From assembly GCA_034090805.1 (NCBI GenBank), contig JAXDRV010000115.1, positions 1 to 5,263 of the forward strand: 5,263 nt of DNA. The letters run 5' to 3'. This DNA is from Ornithomonoglobus_A sp034090805 (GTDB lineage: Bacteria; Bacillota; Clostridia; UBA1381). Under the pieces are notes generated by a model, which was not told the origin of the DNA, made no database searches, and was given only the letters and a program-made list of their open reading frames with translations. Made by a program: the position numbers and the translations under genes. This document shows, one piece after another, positions 1 to 5,263 of this stretch. Position 1 is the first letter of the stretch. Each line of letters begins with the position of its first letter.

Positions 1-1629
1 GTGGATAAGTCCATGTTTATCTATGAGCTGCTCCATAACGGCGGGCAGAATAACCTTATCACAAGACCTCGGCGCTTCGGAAAAACGCTTAATTTCAGTA
101 TGCTGAAATATTTCTTTGACATAACCGAAAAGGATAATGCTTATTTGTTCGACGGGTTGAAAATTTCGGAATATTATGACGAGCTTGCGATGTACAGAAA
201 CACTCACCCTGTTATCACGCTGTCACTAAAGTGCGCCAAGCAGGGGGATTATGACGATGCACTGTACAGTCTGTGCCATGAAATACAGGGTCAATTTATA
301 AAATACAGTTTTATAATGGACAGCGAACGGATAAATATCAGAGATAATGAAGCCTTTAAAACTATACTGAACAGCAATAACTATGATGAACGCATATTTA
401 AAGAGGCGGTGAAGCTGCTGTGTTCGTGCCTTAAACAGTATTATGGTGCAAATACAATCATACTGATAGACGAATACGACGTGCCGCTTGAGGATGCGTA
501 TTTTTCGGGATATTATGATAAAATGGTGCGGTTTATACGCTCACTTTTTGAGTCGGCATTAAAAACAAATCCGGCACTTGAGTTTTCGGTTATAACAGGT
601 TGTCTGCGAATATCCAAGGAAAGTATTTTCACAGGCTTAAATAATCTGAAAATGAATACAATACTCAGCGTAAAATATTCGGAATATTTCGGTTTCGAAG
701 AATATGAGGTCGTAGATCTTCTCAATTATTATGGATTAGAGAATAAAATTGATATTATAAAAAAATGGTATGACGGATATTTATTCGGTAAGACAGAGAT
801 ATATAACCCATGGAGCATAATGTACTATGTTGATGATTTAAATTCAAATCCCGATGAATTTCCGAAAACAAACTGGATTAACACAAGCTCCAATAATATT
901 ATACGAACCTTGATTGAGCAATCAGATGATGCAACAAAATCAGTGATTGAGCGGTTAATACACGGAGGGAGCGTTGAAACAAGAATCAGTGAAACGATTA
1001 CTTACGGAGATTTAACAAACAAAAATGAAAATATATGGAGTTTTTTGCTGTTTACTGGATATTTGAGAATAAACAAGCTGCTTGAAACAGGAGAAACCAC
1101 AGGCAACGGTGCGGTATATTCTCTTATAATTCCCAATATGGAGATAAAAAGCTGCTATAAGGATATAATAATGCAGTATTTTGACGCATATAAAAAAGAA
1201 ATTGATAAGGACGATTTATACAAGTCACTCCTGAGCGGCGATGCTGTAGGATTTGCAAATCCTATAACAAAGCTGTTAAAATCAAGCATCAGCTTTTATG
1301 ACAATACGGAATCGTTTTATCATGGTCTGGTATCCGGTTTGCTTGCGGGTAATACGGATTATGAAATGAAGTCTAACCGCGAAACCGGTGACGGACGGAG
1401 TGATTTAATATTGTATCAGAGGGATAAATTTATTAACGCTGTCATTATAGAATTTAAAATATGCAGAGATAACGAAGAGATAGACGCTGCTGCCGATAGA
1501 GCTTTACGACAGATTAACGAAATGGATTATGCCGCCGAGGCGAGGGAAAAGGGATATAGAAATATTCTCAAATACGGTGTGGCATTTAAAAATAAGATAT
1601 GCTATGCTGTTGCGGAGTGCGAAAAATAA
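1..1629 (+). CDS. AAA-ATPase-like / PD-(D/E)XK nuclease family protein (5' end outside window)
   Basis: The 542 visible residues match the family with an N-terminal AAA-ATPase-like domain (DUF1703-type) and a C-terminal PD-(D/E)XK domain. A Walker A-like RPRRFGKT lies at residues 22-29 and a Walker B-like IILIDEYD at 153-160. The conserved blocks ITGCLRISKESIFTGLNN (198-215) and KWYDGYLFG (255-263) follow. The nuclease-type core is GDGRSDLILY (464-473, D468) with IIEFK (482-486, E484 and K486), so the catalytic D...ExK pattern is complete. Homologues usually start some 20-30 residues earlier and read '...YYVDKS/T.F'; the GTG at base 1 is therefore probably an internal valine codon and not the start. 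The 3' end looks natural. The family is very common, often in many copies, in gut Firmicutes and Bacteroidetes, and its biological role is not established. A role in defence or in mobile elements is inference. The protein appears cytoplasmic, with no signal peptide or membrane segment in the visible part. Confidence 0.9.
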   Translation: MDKSMFIYELLHNGGQNNLITRPRRFGKTLNFSMLKYFFDITEKDNAYLFDGLKISEYYDELAMYRNTHPVITLSLKCAKQGDYDDALYSLCHEIQGQFIKYSFIMDSERINIRDNEAFKTILNSNNYDERIFKEAVKLLCSCLKQYYGANTIILIDEYDVPLEDAYFSGYYDKMVRFIRSLFESALKTNPALEFSVITGCLRISKESIFTGLNNLKMNTILSVKYSEYFGFEEYEVVDLLNYYGLENKIDIIKKWYDGYLFGKTEIYNPWSIMYYVDDLNSNPDEFPKTNWINTSSNNIIRTLIEQSDDATKSVIERLIHGGSVETRISETITYGDLTNKNENIWSFLLFTGYLRINKLLETGETTGNGAVYSLIIPNMEIKSCYKDIIMQYFDAYKKEIDKDDLYKSLLSGDAVGFANPITKLLKSSISFYDNTESFYHGLVSGLLAGNTDYEMKSNRETGDGRSDLILYQRDKFINAVIIEFKICRDNEEIDAAADRALRQINEMDYAAEAREKGYRNILKYGVAFKNKICYAVAECEK

Positions 1630-1685
1630 GGAATTGGTTCAGCTGTTACGATAATACAGACTATATAAAAAAGGAACATCATAGT

Positions 1686-2070
1686 GATATAATCCCCTTA
1701 TCTTGCGGCAAGCTTATGACGGGAGTTACGGTTAAGCCGTGGACAGGTATTTTTATGCTTTCAAATATGTCAAGCCACGAAACATATTTTCAGGCAGCAT
1801 TCAGAGTGCAAAGCCCCTGGGAAATTACTCTTATTATTAACAAGTCCGAAGCTGTAAAAAAGACTAAACGGTAGGGAAAGGAACTCAACAAGAAAGAGAA
1901 AAAAAGAGCTGACAGAGGCGGAAAAAGAATATAAGTCAAAACGTAAGATGATACAGGAAAAGCTGATAAAGTTTGCAACACGAGTACCTGTTTTTATGTA
2001 TTTGACAGATTACAGAGAATACAGTCTTAAAGATGTTATTACACAGTTAGAACCGTAGCTGTTCAAAAAG
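1686..2070 (+). pseudogene. Remnant of a restriction-type superfamily 2 (DEAD/DEAH) helicase
   Basis: Three stretches resemble the C-terminal half of large DEAD/DEAH helicases found with restriction-modification genes. In frame 3, LSCGKLMTGVTVKPWTGIFM (from 1698) looks like helicase motif V (TTGVT in relatives), and QAAFRVQSPWEI (1791-1826) looks like motif VI with its arginine. INKSEAVKKTKR (1836-1871) then ends at a TAG at 1872-1874. KELNKKEKK continues in frame 3 up to the seven-A run at 1899-1905, where the similarity moves to frame 1: KELTEAEKEYKSKRK, then KFATRVPVFMYLTDYREY and LKDVITQLEP. A second TAG (2056-2058) stands where relatives, as I recall them, have a sense codon, and the match ends at LFKK (2070). 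From memory of the family, over 100 residues are missing between FRVQSPWEI and the INKSEA segment, and the whole N-terminal ATPase half is absent. The remnant cannot make a working helicase. The family assignment rests on recalled motifs, without a search. Confidence 0.65.
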
Positions 2071-2071
2071 G

Positions 2072-2500
2072 ACACCGGAGCTTACGAATATAGGCAGCTA
2101 TGAAAAGTGTTGGAAGCTAAAAAACGGCGAGTGGTGGATATATAAAAAAGCAAATCACGAGGCAATGTTTTCCGAGCTGTTTATTTACAGGCTTGGGAAA
2201 ATGCTTGGCTTTAATATGGCTGAATATGAGCGAGGAAAAGGCTTTATTAAAACAAAAGATTTTACAAATAATGCGGCTGTTAATTTTGAGCCTGCATATT
2301 CGTTTATGGAAGATAACGAGGATTATATTGATAATGTCAAAGCATTACAAAAACAATGCCCTGACTGTGTAGGAGATTTTATCAGGATGCTGTTTTTGGG
2401 CACAATATGCGCAAATCTTGACAGGCATACATTTAATTATGGCGTTCTGAGGAATACAGAAACAGGGGAAATAATCGGAGGACTTTTATATGGCACCTAA
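2072..2500 (+). pseudogene. HipA-like protein kinase remnant, truncated at both ends
   Basis: This frame is open from 2051. It resembles the Firmicutes branch of HipA-like serine/threonine kinases from TPELTNIGSYEKCWK (starting 2072) through EWWIYKKA (nucleotide-binding lysine region), FSELFIYRLGKMLGF, IKTKDFTNNAAVNFEP and the catalytic loop NLDRHTFNYG (Asp codon 2420-2422), up to TGEII (about 2475). After that the family normally continues into an 'APNFDNN'-like segment carrying the second metal-binding Asp. Here it ends with GGLLYGT and a TAA at 2498-2500, residues encoded by the fic ribosome binding site and start. The N-terminal ~150 residues are also missing. The first in-frame ATG (2165) has no well-spaced ribosome binding site; GAGG is only two bases upstream of it. 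The remnant should have no kinase activity. Its stop overlaps the fic start by 11 bases, so any residual translation could be coupled to fic. Confidence 0.75.
2477..2481 (+). promoter_or_regulatory. Ribosome binding site of fic
   Basis: GGAGG lies eight bases before the ATG at 2490. It fixes the fic start and also marks where recognisable HipA sequence ends, since HipA similarity stops at about 2475. No convincing promoter was found directly upstream; fic may be transcribed from inside the remnant region or by readthrough from further upstream. Confidence 0.8.
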
Positions 2501-3095
2501 AAACAAACTTAATATAACAGATTCAGCAGAGCTTGCCCGTACGGAAGAAAAAATCAGCAAGAAAAAGGCTGTGGAACTTTACGATAAAGGCTTGCTTGAC
2601 GGACTTGATGCAGGCTCGTTTTCTTCCCTGACTTTTATACACAAATACTTGTTTGAAGATATATATGAGTTTGCAGGAAAAGTCAGAGATGTAAACATTG
2701 CAAAAGGCGGTTTTCGTTTTGCGCCTGTTTTGTATCTTGATTCTGCTCTGGAAAATGTCAGCAATATGCCACAATCCACGTTTGACGAAATTGTTGATAA
2801 ATACGTTGAAATGAACATAGCTCACCCATTCAGAGAAGGTAACGGCAGAGCAACACGCATTTGGCTTGACCTTATCTTGAAAAAGAAACTCGGCAAGGTA
2901 GTTGACTGGAGTAAGGTTTCAAAAGAGGACTATCTGCTTGCTATGGAGCGCAGTCCGATTAAAGATATTGAAATTAAGTATATTTTGAAAAACGCCTTGA
3001 CTGATAAAATAAATGACAGAGAGCTTTATATGAAGGGCATTGACAACAGCTATCATTATGAGGGCTATACCGCATTTAAAACGGAAGAATTGTGA
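2490..3095 (+). CDS. fic: Class III Fic-domain protein adenylyltransferase (NmFic-like)
   Basis: This 201-residue protein has a complete Fic motif, HPFREGNGRATR, at residues 112-123 (catalytic H112, anion-binding GNGR, R123). Fic enzymes use this motif to move AMP from ATP onto a hydroxyl of a target protein. The target-docking flap is visible as KGGFRFAP (72-79). Near the C-terminus SYHYEG (187-192) fits the inhibitory motif [ST]xxxE[GN], with E191 as the residue that would block productive ATP binding. An inhibitory helix at the C-terminus defines class III Fic proteins, whose model is Neisseria meningitidis NmFic. NmFic is regulated by oligomerisation and auto-adenylylation of a tyrosine in this helix (here probably Y188) and modifies GyrB and ParE; the same targets here are inference. 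The length is normal and no essential residue is missing. No separate FicA-type antitoxin gene is visible, as expected for this class. The gene follows two pseudogene remnants and is followed by a terminator. The protein is cytoplasmic. Confidence 0.95.
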   Translation: MAPKNKLNITDSAELARTEEKISKKKAVELYDKGLLDGLDAGSFSSLTFIHKYLFEDIYEFAGKVRDVNIAKGGFRFAPVLYLDSALENVSNMPQSTFDEIVDKYVEMNIAHPFREGNGRATRIWLDLILKKKLGKVVDWSKVSKEDYLLAMERSPIKDIEIKYILKNALTDKINDRELYMKGIDNSYHYEGYTAFKTEEL

Positions 3096-3151
3096 TTTGT
3101 CATATTATATGATACCGACATTTGGACTTAATTTAATAACAAAAACAACTT

Positions 3152-3191
3152 GAGCATTTTCTGATTTAACCTTGCCGAAAATGCTCTTTTT
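3152..3191 (+). terminator. Rho-independent terminator after fic
   Basis: GAGCATTTTC (3152-3161) pairs perfectly over ten bases with GAAAATGCTC (3177-3186), around a 15-base loop, and is followed directly by five T (3187-3191). It lies 57 bases after the fic stop, so it should end the fic transcript and separate it from the yyaL-like gene. Confidence 0.88.
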
Positions 3192-3361
3192 ATATGTTTA
3201 ATTTAAAATATGTTATTATTGCCGTACATATATTGAAGTTTTAATGTAAAACCACACAAATTTGCGTACTTTTTCACTCCTCGTTTTCAACGTATCAGAT
3301 AAAATTTTGACATATTTTGTTTCTCGCGTCAACATTCTTACGAATATATTAATTATAATTA

Positions 3362-3391
3362 TTGATTTTATAGAAACAATAGGTGTATAAT
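3362..3391 (+). promoter_or_regulatory. Possible sigma-70/SigA promoter of the yyaL-like gene
   Basis: TTGATT (3362-3367) and a perfect TATAAT (3386-3391) are 18 bases apart. Transcription would start near 3398, leaving a very short leader that begins at the ribosome binding site. An alternative -10 (TATAAT, 3354-3359) would give a longer leader but has no recognisable -35. The region is so AT-rich that chance matches are likely. Confidence 0.4.
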
Positions 3392-3398
3392 AAGCATG

Positions 3399-3404
3399 AG
3401 GTGA
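3399..3404 (+). promoter_or_regulatory. Ribosome binding site of the yyaL-like gene
   Basis: AGGTGA lies five bases before the ATG at 3410. It decides the start: the in-frame GTG at 3383 would add nine residues that are not family-like, whereas MENALKNETSPYLLQH from 3410 has the usual family N-terminus. Confidence 0.8.
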
Positions 3405-3409
3405 TTAAC

Positions 3410-5152
3410 ATGGAGAATGCTTTGAAAAATGAAACAAGCCCTTATCTTTTACAACACAAGGATAATCCCGTCCGTTGGTATCCATGGGGTAAAGAAGCGT
3501 TTGAAAAAGCTAAGAAAGAAAATAAGCCTGTATTTTTGAGTATCGGCTACAGCACGTGCCACTGGTGCCATGTAATGGCTCATGAGTGCTTTGAGGACAA
3601 GGCTACTGCGGAAATTATGAATGAGTATTTTATAGCTGTTAAGGTAGATAAAGAGGAACGCCCTGATATTGACAGCATTTACATGAATGTGTGTCAGACA
3701 ATGACCGGCAGCGGAGGTTGGCCGCTATCGGTATTTATTACGCCGGAACAAAAGCCCTTTTTTGCAGGAACATACTTTCCTCGCCGGGCATTTCAGTCCT
3801 TACTGAAACAAATTCATTTATTATGGCAGACACGCCGTGATGAATTAATATCATCAGGAACGGAAATAGAAAAATTATCAGCCGCCGAACCTAATGAGAT
3901 GGGAAGTCCGTCACAAGCCTTACTTAATCAGGCATTTGAACAACTCTCCCATTCATTTGACAAGCAATACGGCGGTTTTGGCAATGCGCCTAAATTCCCT
4001 ATTCCCCATAACCTTATTTTTCTTTTGGACTATTATAGTAAAACAAATGAAAAATCAGCGCTTAATATGGCGGAGCACACGCTTATGCAAATGTATAAGG
4101 GCGGTATTTTTGACCATATCGGATACGGGTTTTCCCGCTACTCTACAGACAGGTATTACTTGGTGCCTCATTTTGAAAAGATGCTGTATGATAATGCGCT
4201 TTTGATAATGAGCTATATTACCGCATATTCTGTCACAGGAAATACACAATATAAGGATATTGCCGAAAAAACAGCTCAGTATATACTGTGCGAAATGACG
4301 GACAGCCGCGGAGGATTTTTTTCGGCACAGGACGCAGACAGCGAGGGTAAAGAAGGAAAATATTATGTATTCGGCCGCAACGAAATTCCGGACTTGATCG
4401 GCAAAGAAGCGGGCGCAAAATTTAATGAATATTACGGCATTACAGAAAGAGGGAATTTTGAAGGAAAAAGTATTCCAAACCTGCTCCATAATCCCAAACA
4501 AAACAGTGAGCTTCAGAAATATATACCCAAGATATATGAGTACAGAAAAACCAGAACCCATCTGCATCTTGACGACAAAATACTGACCTCATGGAATGGT
4601 TTGATGATTGCCGCATTTGCGATGCTGTACCGTGTTACACAAGATATGAAATATCTGTGTACTGCTGAAAAAGCCTGCGATTTCATAGAAAATGAGCTTG
4701 CCGAAAACGACACGCTTTATGTAAGCTTCCGCAGCGGACAGCGCGGCAGTATTGGCTTTCTCGATGATTACGCATTCTATATTTTTGCGCTTATTCATCT
4801 GTACGAGGCATCATTTAAACAAAATTACCTGAGCAGGGCAACAGAGTTGTGCAAAAAGGCAATCAAGAATTTCTTTGACATAGAAAACGGCGGATTTTAT
4901 TTTTACGGCAATGATAATGAACAATTAATAATGAAACCGAAGGAAACATATGACGGTGCCATGCCAAGCGGAAATTCAGTCATGGCATATAATCTCGCTT
5001 TTCTTTCTCAATTAACAGAGGATAAGCTTTTTTCTGAAACGGCAGAGCAGCAGCTTTGTTTTATGGCGGGAAAAGCTAAGAATTATCCCACGGGATACTG
5101 TTTCTATTTATTAGCACTGTCCAGAGAGTGTATAATAAAGTGTGTAAGTTAG
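3410..5152 (+). CDS. yyaL: YyaL/SPATA20-family thioredoxin-domain protein, C-terminally shortened
   Basis: The 580-residue protein has the full N-terminal signature of the DUF255/thioredoxin-like family: SPYLLQHKDNPVRWYPWG (10-27), a CHWCH redox-type motif (C50, C53) in STCHWCHVM, DKEERPDID (80-88), GGWPLSVFITP (102-112) and FFAGTYFP (117-124). The rest is the six-hairpin glycosidase or epimerase-like (alpha/alpha)6-barrel region, with GGFGNAPKFP (188-197), HFEKMLYDNA (254-263), FFSAQDADSEG (303-313), LTSWNGLMIAA (392-402), GFLDDYAF (449-456) and DGAMPSGNS (515-523). The function of the family is not established; proposals include redox or sugar-related roles. It has no signal peptide and should be cytoplasmic. 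Homologues such as B. subtilis YyaL are about 670-690 residues long. Here similarity ends at FYLLALSRECIIKCV, which looks like the family's 'EIVCVG' region, so about 100 C-terminal residues appear to be missing. The stop lies inside a terminator-like hairpin. It seems to be a single-gene transcription unit. Confidence 0.92.
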   Translation: MENALKNETSPYLLQHKDNPVRWYPWGKEAFEKAKKENKPVFLSIGYSTCHWCHVMAHECFEDKATAEIMNEYFIAVKVDKEERPDIDSIYMNVCQTMTGSGGWPLSVFITPEQKPFFAGTYFPRRAFQSLLKQIHLLWQTRRDELISSGTEIEKLSAAEPNEMGSPSQALLNQAFEQLSHSFDKQYGGFGNAPKFPIPHNLIFLLDYYSKTNEKSALNMAEHTLMQMYKGGIFDHIGYGFSRYSTDRYYLVPHFEKMLYDNALLIMSYITAYSVTGNTQYKDIAEKTAQYILCEMTDSRGGFFSAQDADSEGKEGKYYVFGRNEIPDLIGKEAGAKFNEYYGITERGNFEGKSIPNLLHNPKQNSELQKYIPKIYEYRKTRTHLHLDDKILTSWNGLMIAAFAMLYRVTQDMKYLCTAEKACDFIENELAENDTLYVSFRSGQRGSIGFLDDYAFYIFALIHLYEASFKQNYLSRATELCKKAIKNFFDIENGGFYFYGNDNEQLIMKPKETYDGAMPSGNSVMAYNLAFLSQLTEDKLFSETAEQQLCFMAGKAKNYPTGYCFYLLALSRECIIKCVS

Positions 5153-5178
5153 AAAAAGTAGCTTACACGCTTTTCAAT
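5137..5178 (+). terminator. Terminator-like hairpin overlapping the end of the yyaL-like gene
   Basis: Bases 5137-5150 pair with 5160-5173 over 14 positions (twelve Watson-Crick and two G-U) around a nine-base loop. The T run is short: the 3' arm ends in TTT, one more T follows at 5174, and after CAA comes TTT (5178-5180). The stop codon TAG (5150-5152) straddles the stem end and the loop, so the last codons are part of the 5' arm. The long stem makes a terminator likely, but the weak T tract lowers certainty. Confidence 0.7.
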
Positions 5179-5199
5179 TTAAGATAAGTGTGATATAAT
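5171..5199 (+). promoter_or_regulatory. Likely extended -10 promoter of the last gene
   Basis: TATAAT (5194-5199) is preceded by TG at 5191-5192, giving an extended -10 (TGATATAAT). TTTTCA (5171-5176), 17 bases upstream, matches four of six -35 positions. The -35 overlaps the T-rich end of the preceding hairpin. Transcription should begin near 5206, only a few bases before the start codon at 5220. Confidence 0.55.
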
Positions 5200-5219
5200 A
5201 GAAGAAAGGAAATTTTTGA

Positions 5220-5263
5220 ATGGAGAACATCATGGCAAGAAGAACAAAGAAACAGGGTGCAGA
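5220..5263 (+). CDS. Start of an unidentified protein (3' end outside window)
   Basis: Only 14 codons are visible, beginning MENIMARRTKKQGA. AAAGGA (5205-5210) lies nine bases before the ATG at 5220. A second in-frame ATG at 5232 has GGAG (5222-5225) six bases upstream, so the product may instead begin MARRTKK. The basic start is common to several DNA- or RNA-binding proteins and too short to identify. The promoter and ribosome binding site support a real gene. Confidence 0.5.
   Translation, partial: MENIMARRTKKQGA

Larger units (their letters stand above)
3096..3409. other. Intergenic region between fic and the yyaL-like gene
   Basis: This 314-base AT-rich stretch holds the fic terminator (3152-3191), a possible promoter (3362-3391) and the ribosome binding site of the next gene. 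Between 3192 and 3361 I see no gene remnant, RNA gene or riboswitch. A consensus-like TTGACA at 3307-3312 has no matching -10 box at the usual distance. A second TATAAT at 3354-3359 lacks a good -35. Confidence 0.7.

Noticed and set aside
1634..1667. Promoter-like elements (TTGGTT, GATAAT, TATATA) after the ATPase/nuclease gene that might drive the remnant region and fic.
   Set aside because: The spacings (10 and 22 bases) do not fit a sigma-70 promoter, and the -35 match is weak.
1599..1874. Open frame of 91 codons with an ATG at 1599, starting inside the ATPase/nuclease gene.
   Set aside because: Its first part is an out-of-frame reading of that gene and its second part is the frame-3 helicase remnant; there is no ribosome binding site for a separate gene.
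3100..3112. Perfect 13-base palindrome TCATATTATATGA just after the fic stop, a possible operator.
   Set aside because: Six-base arms in AT-rich DNA are expected about once by chance in a window this size, and it lies downstream of the gene it might control.
3307..3335. Consensus -35 TTGACA at 3307-3312.
   Set aside because: No -10-like hexamer lies 16-18 bases downstream; the candidates there (such as AACATT) are poor.
4055..4567. Long reverse-strand open frame (170 codons) inside the yyaL-like gene.
   Set aside because: It is antisense to a clearly recognised coding sequence, has no family-like motif that I can recognise, and is best explained as a shadow frame.
1674..5233. Short direct repeat GAACATCAT at about 1674 and 5225, considered as possible element boundaries.
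   Set aside because: Nine bases is too short to mean much at this distance, and there are no flanking inverted repeats, transposase or integrase.

Overview
The window looks like chromosomal DNA from a low-GC Gram-positive anaerobe of the clostridial type, probably from gut or rumen. This is inferred from the AT-rich sequence, purine-rich Shine-Dalgarno sites (GGAGG, AGGTGA, AAAGGA), TATAAT-type promoters, and an AAA-ATPase-like/PD-(D/E)XK protein of a kind that is very common in such genomes. All genes read on the + strand.

Bases 1-1629 hold an AAA-ATPase-like protein with a C-terminal PD-(D/E)XK nuclease-type domain; its first few dozen codons lie outside the window. Bases about 1686-2500 are a graveyard of two unrelated broken genes. 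The first is a remnant of a restriction-type superfamily 2 helicase, with an apparent internal deletion, two stops and a frameshift at a run of seven A. It is joined at about 2062-2075 to the second, the middle part of a HipA-like kinase, which breaks off just after its catalytic loop. The HipA remnant runs straight into the ribosome binding site of an intact class III Fic adenylyltransferase (2490-3095), which carries its own C-terminal inhibitory motif. A strong rho-independent terminator follows at 3152-3191.

Bases 3096-3409 are an AT-rich intergenic region with that terminator and a possible promoter. Bases 3410-5152 encode a YyaL/SPATA20-type protein: a thioredoxin-like domain followed by an (alpha/alpha)6-barrel domain. 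It seems to lack the last ~100 residues of the family, and its stop codon lies in a hairpin that looks like its terminator. A promoter and the first 14 codons of another gene close the window.

Functionally, the left 3.1 kb is an eroded accessory or defence-type region in which only the ATPase/nuclease and Fic genes look intact. The yyaL-like gene and the gene after it look like separate transcription units. I found no RNA gene, CRISPR array, insertion sequence or riboswitch, and no convincing new multi-gene system. The most unusual features are the composite helicase/HipA/Fic junctions and the shortened yyaL-like gene.
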